Below, piece after piece: positions 1 through 6,915 of a stretch of DNA of 39,043 bases. Within the stretch, counting starts at the first letter, position 1; every line of letters starts with the position of its first letter. The stretch lies in the NCBI GenBank assembly GCA_040905265.1, contig JBBDRW010000079.1:1-39043 (forward strand). The letters run 5' to 3'. The DNA comes from JBBDRW01 sp040905265. Lineage in GTDB: Bacteria > Bacteroidota > Rhodothermia > Balneolales > Balneolaceae. The notes under the pieces are model-generated. The model was not told the origin of the DNA and did no database searches. It worked only from the letters and a program-made list of their open reading frames with translations. The position numbers and the translations under genes are program-made.

Positions 1-2
1 TA

Positions 3-98
3 CGCCCATTATCATTGGATCAAGTTATGCAAAAAAGGGTAATAAAGAAACTGCTGGAGCTGAACACACTGCTTGAACAGAATCCCGGATGCAATTAA
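3..98 (+). CDS. C-terminal end of an upstream gene (partial)
   Basis: One frame is open from the window edge to a TAA at 96-98 and encodes about 31 residues, ending in a Leu/Lys-rich, helix-like segment (KKLLELNTLLEQNPGCN). The other two + frames close earlier or look less protein-like. It lies 28 bases upstream of the ggt start on the same strand, so it is probably the 3' end of a preceding operon gene. Too little is visible to name a family. Confidence 0.4.
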   Translation, partial: RPLSLDQVMQKRVIKKLLELNTLLEQNPGCN

Positions 99-126
99 AC
101 CACTTTCATTAAAAAAGGAATAGATT

Positions 127-1902
127 ATGACTGGTTTTATTCAACGACTTCTTCTGCTCATTGGAATCAGCTGTTTCTTGAATGCTCTTGTACTTAAAGG
201 GCAAGTTACATCCGAGTCCCTCCGCCCGCCCTCTATGGGAAAATCCGGAATGGTCTCAACAGCTCACCCTCTTGCATCTCTGGCAGGACAAAAAGTGTTG
301 GCCGATGGCGGAAATGCCATCGATGCAATTGTAGCTTCGGCTGCCGCACTCGCCTCTGTAGAGCCTTATATGTCGGGGCTCGGTGGTGTCGGCTACATGC
401 TTGTTTATTCTGTCGAGGAGGATCGGGTGCGGTCATTGGTTTTTGGCGGATGGGCACCTGAATCATTCCACGCTGAAGCATTGGAAAACGCGATGTCGTT
501 TGATGACGGTGCCGGCCATGGAACGGTAGAGGCTATCGGCCCTATGACTGCTGCCGTACCCGGAATGCTAGCAGGATGGAATCGGGCTCTGGAAGATTAT
601 GGAACGATGACACTGGAGCGGGTTTTTGCACCGGCCATCGAGTATCTGGAAGGCGGGGTGCCGGTGACGGAATTTGACCAGGCTATGTGGGCGGGTAGCC
701 GTGACCGGGTACTTCACTATCCCTCCTCGAACGAGGTTTATCTGAAGGAGGGAGACCAGCCGTATGAGATTGGAGATATTTTTGCCAATCCAAAACTGGC
801 AGAAACGATGAGGCGGATTGCAGAAGAGGGTATTGACCACTTCTATCGGGGAGACCTTGCCGGAGATATTGTAAAAGCATTTGCCCGGGATGGCGGGTTC
901 ATTTCTCGTGAAGATCTTGCAAGAGTGCCGGATATTGTGCAGTGGGCCGAACCACTGGAGATCAACTATCGGGGATATACGATCTATAATCATCCGCCTC
1001 CGGGGATGGGGATTCAGCAGCTCCAGACCCTCAGGATTATGGAAGGATTCGACTTGCAGGAGATGGGCCATAACAGTACGGAATATCTTGCTCATCTCCT
1101 TGAAGCGATAGCCCTGAGCCGTCAGGATACGGATACCTATGTAGGAGATCCGGCCTATGTGGATGTACCTGTTGACAGACTGTTATCCGATGAGTATATC
1201 GAAGAACAACGTGCACGCGTTGTCAGAAGGGTTCGTGAGCGGAAGAAGACTGCAGAAGCAAACCGTCCGGTCTTCCCGGAGAATTTTTCTCCGGATGTTC
1301 CTCTGGACGATCGTTATACCTATGCGACGACCAGTCTTTCGGCAGCGGATAAGTGGGGGAATGTTGTGGTGATTACTCAATCGCTGGGTGGCGGGTTCGG
1401 CTCCGGATATGTTGCCGGCGATACGGGGATTGCATTTAACAATGCCATGGAATGGATGGTGATGGAGCCGGGGGCCGCAAACTCGGTGGAGCCCGGAAAA
1501 GGGGTTGGATGGTGCATAGGCGGGATGATGCAGATCCACAAGGATGGCCGGCCGGAACTGATCATTGGATCGCCCGGCAGCTTCGGAATTTTGCAATCGG
1601 TTCCGCAGGTAACCATGAATGTTCTGGATTTTGATATGGAAATTCAGGAGGCGATTGATGCACCCCGATTCCGATGGAAAGATGAATTAGGATCAGTACC
1701 GGCAAAAGAGGTAATTATGGAGACGCGGGTTGACGAGTCGGTTCGTGAGGAGTTATCTGAGCTGGGATTTCGACTCGATACCAGGGTCGGAGATTGGTCG
1801 ATGTCCGTGGGAGGGGCCCAGGGCATTATTATGGATTATGAATCGGGCTGGATATTTGGTGGAGCCGATCCCAGAAGTAATGGATATTCATTAGGGTGGT
1901 AG
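127..1902 (+). CDS. ggt: Gamma-glutamyltransferase (gamma-glutamyltranspeptidase), exported
   Basis: An Ntn hydrolase that removes gamma-glutamyl groups from glutathione-like or gamma-glutamyl peptides in the periplasm, by hydrolysis or transfer. The N-terminus has a Sec signal (hydrophobic residues 7-25). The large-subunit part shows GKSGMVSTAHPLAS and a GGNAIDAIVA segment. The autocleavage site is visible as TTSLSAAD with the predicted nucleophile Thr401; the usual TTHxS has Ser in place of His. Downstream are the GGFGSG loop and an IIGSPGSFG segment matching the GSPGG oxyanion region. At 591 aa the length is normal. The start follows an AAAAAAGGAA ribosome site. It heads a block with a Tat protein and two M81 hydrolases, which suggests peptide or conjugate breakdown. 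The family is clear; the natural substrate is unknown. Confidence 0.93.
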   Translation: MTGFIQRLLLLIGISCFLNALVLKGQVTSESLRPPSMGKSGMVSTAHPLASLAGQKVLADGGNAIDAIVASAAALASVEPYMSGLGGVGYMLVYSVEEDRVRSLVFGGWAPESFHAEALENAMSFDDGAGHGTVEAIGPMTAAVPGMLAGWNRALEDYGTMTLERVFAPAIEYLEGGVPVTEFDQAMWAGSRDRVLHYPSSNEVYLKEGDQPYEIGDIFANPKLAETMRRIAEEGIDHFYRGDLAGDIVKAFARDGGFISREDLARVPDIVQWAEPLEINYRGYTIYNHPPPGMGIQQLQTLRIMEGFDLQEMGHNSTEYLAHLLEAIALSRQDTDTYVGDPAYVDVPVDRLLSDEYIEEQRARVVRRVRERKKTAEANRPVFPENFSPDVPLDDRYTYATTSLSAADKWGNVVVITQSLGGGFGSGYVAGDTGIAFNNAMEWMVMEPGAANSVEPGKGVGWCIGGMMQIHKDGRPELIIGSPGSFGILQSVPQVTMNVLDFDMEIQEAIDAPRFRWKDELGSVPAKEVIMETRVDESVREELSELGFRLDTRVGDWSMSVGGAQGIIMDYESGWIFGGADPRSNGYSLGW

Positions 1903-1926
1903 TTTTCAAATAAAAGCAGACAAACT

Positions 1927-3282
1927 ATGGAACATCAAAATTCACGAAGAAGCTTTATCAAAAATTCGGCACTGGCTGCAGCCGGACTCTCTGTAGCACC
2001 TGGTGTGATGAGTCAGGTAATGGGAAGCAGTCTGGGGGCTGTCAATGGCCGCAAGCCGAAGGTGGCGTTTATCACGACAACCTACAGTTCCGGAAGCTCT
2101 CATTCCGATGTAATCGGAACCAAGCTGTTTCTCGGGATTCCGACGGATGACGGGTTGAAAGAGCCTGAAGTTGAAGTTGTGTCAATGTGGATTGATCAGA
2201 TCGAGCCGGGCCATACCGGGCCTCGTATTGCCGAATCGAATGACGTGAAAATATACTCCACCATTGAAGAGGCAATGACGATGGGAGGAGACGATATTGC
2301 AGTTGATGCAGTGATCTACGTCGGTGAGCATGGAGATTATCCCAGAAACCGACTGGGACAGAAAATGTATCCGAGGATGAACCACCTGGAGCAGATTTTT
2401 CGGGTAATCGATACTCATAACCACCCCATTCCGGTATTTAATGACAAACACCTGTCTTATAACTGGCTCGATTGCAAATGGATTTATGACCGTGCAAACG
2501 AGTTGAATGTACCGATGATGGCCGGTTCATCCCTGGCCTACTGCTGGCGGGATCCAATTCTTCGGCATCCGATCGGAACCGAAATTACCGAGGCTGTTGC
2601 CATCGGGTATGCCAGCCTGGATGCCTATGGCCATCATGTATTGGAAATTCTGCAGTGTATGGTCGAACGCCGGGCAGGAGGAGAAACAGGTGTTGCCTCT
2701 GTTCAGGGACTGGAGGGGCAGTCTGTATGGGATGCGATTGACAACGGGACCATATCTCTGGAACTGGTTAATGCCGCTTGCGACAGCATAGAAGGGCGGG
2801 CATCGGGTTCCATGCGGGATCTTGTCACGAACCCCAGTGCCATTGTTATTGAGTATAATGATGGTATGAAAGGGGCGATTTTAATGCTTGATGAGTATGT
2901 CAATTCCGGCTGGGCGTACGCGGCAAAAGCGGATGGAGAAACAGTAGCTACCGAGTTTGTACTGTCTCGCGGGCCGATCTTCGCTCATTTCAGTTATTTG
3001 ACGCTCAATATCCAGGCCTTCATTACCAGAGGCGGAGTGCCGCCCGCTCCTATTGAGCGAAACGTATTGACAACCGGTCTCATCGATATGGGGATCCGTT
3101 CCGTGGCAGCAGGAGAAAGCGTTATTGAGACGCCCTTTCTTGATGTCAATTATCAGGCGAAAGATGGGTTGGCCATCTTTCCGCCAAATCCGCGCCCGAC
3201 AGGGGCCAGTATCGGGACGTGGCCACCTCCGGGCTATGAGGAGGAGTACGATTTTATCATTCAGGACCGGTACAGATCATGA
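1927..3282 (+). CDS. Tat-exported protein of unknown function (possible Rossmann-type oxidoreductase)
   Basis: This 451-aa protein begins with a twin-arginine signal (SRRSFIKNSALAAAGLSVAPG), so it is predicted to be exported folded. The mature part starts with a beta strand (KVAFITTTYS) but has no clear GxGxxG. A GEHGDYPRNRLGQ segment and an HNHPIPVFNDKH segment are His/Asp-rich and could be metal- or substrate-binding. The overall plan (N-terminal alpha/beta, mid-protein alpha+beta) recalls Gfo/Idh/MocA-type proteins, but I do not recognise the family with confidence. Its stop codon overlaps the next start (ATGA at 3279-3282), so it is probably translationally coupled to the first M81 gene and works with it. 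Confidence 0.75.
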   Translation: MEHQNSRRSFIKNSALAAAGLSVAPGVMSQVMGSSLGAVNGRKPKVAFITTTYSSGSSHSDVIGTKLFLGIPTDDGLKEPEVEVVSMWIDQIEPGHTGPRIAESNDVKIYSTIEEAMTMGGDDIAVDAVIYVGEHGDYPRNRLGQKMYPRMNHLEQIFRVIDTHNHPIPVFNDKHLSYNWLDCKWIYDRANELNVPMMAGSSLAYCWRDPILRHPIGTEITEAVAIGYASLDAYGHHVLEILQCMVERRAGGETGVASVQGLEGQSVWDAIDNGTISLELVNAACDSIEGRASGSMRDLVTNPSAIVIEYNDGMKGAILMLDEYVNSGWAYAAKADGETVATEFVLSRGPIFAHFSYLTLNIQAFITRGGVPPAPIERNVLTTGLIDMGIRSVAAGESVIETPFLDVNYQAKDGLAIFPPNPRPTGASIGTWPPPGYEEEYDFIIQDRYRS

Positions 3283-4952
3283 CTGTATTGAGTCGTATTC
3301 CTTCCGTATGGATCATTGTATTTACGGCCTCTGGTCTGTTTGTAGCCTCTCTTCTTTTTGGCTCATCCAACAAGCTTTTGGCCTCCGGTATGACATTGGA
3401 ACGGGAGTCGTTTGCAGCGGAAACAACGAATAAGATAAAGACTTCCGGAAAAAATGAAAGAGATCCTGTTATCGCAATTGCGGGAATCTCTCATGAATCT
3501 AATTCGTTCAGCTCTCAACCTGCCTCACTGAACCGGTTCTCTGTTCAATTCGGAGAATCGGCTTCCGCCAGAAAAGAGCGTTTTTTCAGGCAGCAGAACT
3601 CTTCCACACGGGAAGCAGGCTATATTGCAGCATCAGAAAGATATAGCGTAGAACTCTATCCGGCTCTGCTGACGGGAGCCCGGCCAATGGGGCCGGTAAC
3701 CGATTACGCATTTGAAACGATTATGGATCACTTGATTCATTCGCTTCAGGAGGGACCGGAACTGGACGGGATTATATTGCACCTTCACGGTGCGATGGTC
3801 GTTGAGAGCTATCCGAGCGGGGATGAAGAGATGGTCCGACGCGTGCGGGAGGTTTTCGGACCGGACATGCCGATTTTCGTGACTCACGACTTCCATGCGA
3901 ATATTACAGAGGAGACCGTGGAGCTGTCGGACGTACTTATCACTTTCAAGGAAAACCCGCATATCGATACGTATAATCGCGGGTATCAGGCCGTCGAGAT
4001 TATGTCCAAAATGGTTCGCGGGGAAGTGAATCCGGTCCAGAAGATCGTAAAGCCGTCGATGGTTTATAACATCGTTTTTCAGAACACATTTCAGGAGCCG
4101 TTGCTCCCGATTACGACCGGGAGCAAACGGCTGGAAGAGAATGACCAGATACTGGCCGTCAGTGTGGCCGGCGGGTATCAGTATGCGGATGTGCCGGGCA
4201 TGGGCCCGTCTGTGGTGGTTGTAACGGACGGGGATGAGGATCTGGCACAACGTGAGGCGGACCGTCTTGGTGATCTGCTGTGGGAGACCCGTCACGAAAC
4301 GGTGCTGGACCAGCCGCAACCCGAAGAGGCGGTACGTATGGCGATGGAACACGAGGGCCGTCCGGTTTTACTGATCGATATGGGAGACAATATCGGCGGC
4401 GGCTCACCCGGAGACAGTACATTTCTTCTGGAAGAGTTGCTGCGTCAGGAAGCGCAGGGATTTGTGATGGTGATTGCCGATCCGGAGGCGTATGAAGTGG
4501 CTGTCCGTTCCGGTGTGGGAGAGCCGTTTGATTTTGCAGTCGGCGGCAAGACCGACGACATGCACGGAGATCCGGTTCGTATCCAGGGCCGTGTTCGCTC
4601 CCTGCACATTGGAAAGTATGTAGAGCCGGAAGTCCGGCACGGCGGCGGCCGTTATTGGAATATGGGCAAGACAGCGGTGATCCATCTTGACGGCTCGAGC
4701 CTGGATGAGCCCAACCTTGTGCTGATTACGAAAAATGCATCCAGTCCGAACAGTGCTCACCAGCTGATCTCCAACGGGGTTTATATCGATCGTCAGAAGA
4801 TCATTGTGGTCAAGGGGGCGATTGCTCCGCGAGCGGCATATGAGCCGATCACCTCGTTGATGATTCCGGTCGACAGCCCCGGGGTAACGGCTGTGAACCC
4901 GGCCTGGTTTGACTATCACCATGTCCGGGATGGCCTCTTCGGAATCGAATAG
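3279..4952 (+). CDS. M81 family (MlrC-type) metallohydrolase, copy 1, exported
   Basis: A member of the M81/DUF1485 family named after MlrC, a metallopeptidase that cleaves linearised microcystin; most members have unknown substrates. Residues 1-35 form a Sec signal or membrane anchor. The N-terminal catalytic domain shows AGISHESNSFS (His72), THDFHANI (His203, Asp204, His206) and ENPHIDTYNRG, the expected metal-binding positions. The C-terminal MlrC domain contains IDMGDNIGGGSPGDS. The gene overlaps the upstream stop by four bases. Its 3' two-thirds is nearly identical at DNA level to the next gene, while its first 500 bases differ clearly. A microcystin pathway is not implied; no mlrA, mlrB or mlrD is present. 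Confidence 0.88.
   Translation: MTVLSRIPSVWIIVFTASGLFVASLLFGSSNKLLASGMTLERESFAAETTNKIKTSGKNERDPVIAIAGISHESNSFSSQPASLNRFSVQFGESASARKERFFRQQNSSTREAGYIAASERYSVELYPALLTGARPMGPVTDYAFETIMDHLIHSLQEGPELDGIILHLHGAMVVESYPSGDEEMVRRVREVFGPDMPIFVTHDFHANITEETVELSDVLITFKENPHIDTYNRGYQAVEIMSKMVRGEVNPVQKIVKPSMVYNIVFQNTFQEPLLPITTGSKRLEENDQILAVSVAGGYQYADVPGMGPSVVVVTDGDEDLAQREADRLGDLLWETRHETVLDQPQPEEAVRMAMEHEGRPVLLIDMGDNIGGGSPGDSTFLLEELLRQEAQGFVMVIADPEAYEVAVRSGVGEPFDFAVGGKTDDMHGDPVRIQGRVRSLHIGKYVEPEVRHGGGRYWNMGKTAVIHLDGSSLDEPNLVLITKNASSPNSAHQLISNGVYIDRQKIIVVKGAIAPRAAYEPITSLMIPVDSPGVTAVNPAWFDYHHVRDGLFGIE
4057..4716 (+). repeat. Near-identical block shared by the two M81 genes, copy A
   Basis: Read by eye, this stretch matches 5740-6399 base for base at an offset of 1683. 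The single mismatch just before it is T4056 against C5739. Flanking coding sequence diverges at both ends, including at third codon positions, which is the signature of recent gene conversion or unequal exchange and not of an old duplication. Confidence 0.8.
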
Positions 4953-4985
4953 ACTGCATCTCGTGCTGTCTCAATAGCTTTATTC

Positions 4986-6638
4986 ATGTTGATTTCAAAT
5001 CCCATCGTTATGAATCACATTATGGTTATAAAACGATACACTTTTGGACTGGTTGTTCTTTTTTTGATAAGTGGTTTTCTCATCGGCTTATCTGATGGTA
5101 CAGAACATCGATCGGCTGAACAGGAGCGTACGGATGATTTGTCCGCTCAAGAGGCGCCGAAAATTGGGGTTGCGGGAATTTGGCACGAATCCAACTCCTT
5201 CAGCAGCCGTAAGACTACTCTTGACCATTTCCACCCGGAGAATTACCTGGGCCAGCCGGAAGATTTTTTTGCACGTGCGAACTCTCAAACAATCGCAGCC
5301 GGATATATTGAAGGCGCTGATCAGTTCGGGCTGGAGCTTGTTCCGGCATTGTCTACCGGGGCGATCCCGATGGGTCCCGTTACAGATCATGCATTTAATC
5401 AGCTCATGGAACGGATTCTGAATCAGCTTCAGAACGGTCCGGAACTGGATGGGATTTTACTGGATCTCCATGGTGCGATGGTCGTTGAGAGCTATCCGAG
5501 CGGGGATGAAGAGATGGTCCGGCGCGTGCGGGAGGCTTTTGGACCGGACATGCCGATCATCGTGACTCACGATTTCCATGCGAATATTACAGAGGAGACC
5601 GTGGAGCTGTCGGATGTTTTGATTACGTATAAAGAGAATCCACATGTGGATACATTCGACCGGGGCTTTCAGGCAGCGGAGATTATTTCAAAAATGGTTC
5701 GCGGGGAAGTGAATCCGGTCCAGAAGATCGTAAAGCCGCCGATGGTTTATAACATCGTTTTTCAGAACACATTTCAGGAGCCGTTGCTCCCGATTACGAC
5801 CGGGAGCAAACGGCTGGAAGAGAATGACCAGATACTGGCCGTCAGTGTGGCCGGCGGGTATCAGTATGCGGATGTGCCGGGCATGGGCCCGTCTGTGGTG
5901 GTTGTAACGGACGGGGATGAGGATCTGGCACAACGTGAGGCGGACCGTCTTGGTGATCTGCTGTGGGAGACCCGTCACGAAACGGTGCTGGACCAGCCGC
6001 AACCCGAAGAGGCGGTACGTATGGCGATGGAACACGAGGGCCGTCCGGTTTTACTGATCGATATGGGAGACAATATCGGCGGCGGCTCACCCGGAGACAG
6101 TACATTTCTTCTGGAAGAGTTGCTGCGTCAGGAAGCGCAGGGATTTGTGATGGTGATTGCCGATCCGGAGGCGTATGAAGTGGCTGTCCGTTCCGGTGTG
6201 GGAGAGCCGTTTGATTTTGCAGTCGGCGGCAAGACCGACGACATGCACGGAGATCCGGTTCGTATCCAGGGCCGTGTTCGCTCCCTGCACATTGGAAAGT
6301 ATGTAGAGCCGGAAGTCCGGCACGGCGGCGGCCGTTATTGGAATATGGGCAAGACAGCGGTGATCCATCTTGACGGCTCGAGCCTGGATGAGCCCAATCT
6401 TGTTTTACTGACAACGGAGCGATCCAGTCCGAACAGTGCTCACCAGCTGATCTCCAACGGGGTCTATATCGATCGTCAGAAGATCATTGTGGCCAAGGGG
6501 GCGATTGCTCCGCGAGCGGCATATGAGCCGATCACCTCGCTGATGATTCCGGTCGACAGCCCCGGGGTAACGGCGGTGAACCCGGCCTGGTTTGACTATC
6601 ACCATGTCCGGGACGGTCTCTTCGGAATGGAGAACTGA
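4986..6638 (+). CDS. M81 family (MlrC-type) metallohydrolase, copy 2, exported
   Basis: Paralogue of the preceding gene with the same predicted metal-dependent hydrolase role: AGIWHESNSFS, THDFHANI, ENPHVDTFDRG and IDMGDNIGGGSPGDS are all present. The given start at 4986 yields a long n-region; starts at 5010 or 5022 give a cleaner signal peptide (MVIKRYTFGLVVLFLISGF) and are more likely. The N-terminal 150 residues diverge from copy 1 (for example GQPEDFFARANSQ against SASARKERFFRQQ), whereas residues about 230-470 are identical. The different N-terminal part with an identical core may mean two related substrates. It is the last gene before a 277-base gap, so probably ends this transcription unit. 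Confidence 0.88.
   Translation: MLISNPIVMNHIMVIKRYTFGLVVLFLISGFLIGLSDGTEHRSAEQERTDDLSAQEAPKIGVAGIWHESNSFSSRKTTLDHFHPENYLGQPEDFFARANSQTIAAGYIEGADQFGLELVPALSTGAIPMGPVTDHAFNQLMERILNQLQNGPELDGILLDLHGAMVVESYPSGDEEMVRRVREAFGPDMPIIVTHDFHANITEETVELSDVLITYKENPHVDTFDRGFQAAEIISKMVRGEVNPVQKIVKPPMVYNIVFQNTFQEPLLPITTGSKRLEENDQILAVSVAGGYQYADVPGMGPSVVVVTDGDEDLAQREADRLGDLLWETRHETVLDQPQPEEAVRMAMEHEGRPVLLIDMGDNIGGGSPGDSTFLLEELLRQEAQGFVMVIADPEAYEVAVRSGVGEPFDFAVGGKTDDMHGDPVRIQGRVRSLHIGKYVEPEVRHGGGRYWNMGKTAVIHLDGSSLDEPNLVLLTTERSSPNSAHQLISNGVYIDRQKIIVAKGAIAPRAAYEPITSLMIPVDSPGVTAVNPAWFDYHHVRDGLFGMEN
5740..6399 (+). repeat. Near-identical block shared by the two M81 genes, copy B
   Basis: Partner of the block at 4057-4716. 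A second shorter stretch of high identity lies upstream (about 3790-3945 with 5473-5628) and a third downstream (about 4740-4950 with 6423-6633). They are separated by clearly divergent patches, so the pair is a mosaic. Confidence 0.8.
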
Positions 6639-6707
6639 ACAAGCCTGTCCGAAATCTTTGAAAGAACAAATTCAATGCCTCCCGGATTGCAGCTCGTCAC
6701 AGTCTGT

Positions 6708-6740
6708 CACAATTGTCTCAATATAATTTGTGGTTTTTTA
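6708..6740 (+). terminator. Possible rho-independent terminator after the M81 genes
   Basis: CACAATT at 6708-6714 can pair with AATTTGTG at 6725-6732, with one bulged base, and is followed by a run of six T. The stem is short and AT-rich, so this is a weak call, but its place between two transcription units fits. Confidence 0.35.
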
Positions 6741-6778
6741 TAAGGGGAGGCGTTTTCGCAGGGATTGTATATGTAGAT

Positions 6779-6812
6779 CCCTGAATCAATTGATGTTGCT
6801 GTTGATTCAGGG
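6779..6812. promoter_or_regulatory. 11-bp perfect inverted repeat upstream of the first susC
   Basis: CCCTGAATCAA (6779-6789) and TTGATTCAGGG (6802-6812) are exact reverse complements with a 12-base spacer. No T-run follows, so it is not a typical terminator. It lies just upstream of the structured leader and could be an operator for a dimeric regulator or an additional RNA hairpin. No similar repeat is seen upstream of the second susC. Confidence 0.5.
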
Positions 6813-6827
6813 GCGATGATAAGAAAA

Positions 6828-6898
6828 GAGTGCTTTGCTGTACGATGTTAGCGCATATGAGCAGAGTACTCTTCAACAGTAACGGGCTACGTATGCCC
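6828..6898 (+). ncRNA. Structured 5' leader of susC-1 (candidate cis-regulatory RNA, copy 1)
   Basis: P1: 6828-6839 pairs with 6860-6871 (12 bp, including two G-U pairs). Inside it, AUG/CAU can close a hexaloop UUAGCG. A linker AACAGUAACG follows, then P3 GGGC(6884-6887)/GCCC(6895-6898), 17 bases before the ATG. The same order, loop UURGCG and linker AAC-RR-UAAC-R occur before the second susC at 24258-24332, although the stems have different sequences. This is a structural match between two leaders, not a match to a family I can name. Confidence 0.6.
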
Positions 6899-6915
6899 AT
6901 TAATCGAGGGTTGAT

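Noticed and set aside
233..1826. Several open frames on the minus strand and in other + frames over the ggt gene, and similar ones across most large genes.
   Set aside because: They are shadows of strongly coding genes, lack family motifs and have composition unlike real proteins.
3279..6638. A microcystin-degradation (mlr) cluster, suggested by two MlrC-type genes.
   Set aside because: No mlrA, mlrB or mlrD-like gene is present, and M81 proteins are widespread without a link to microcystin.
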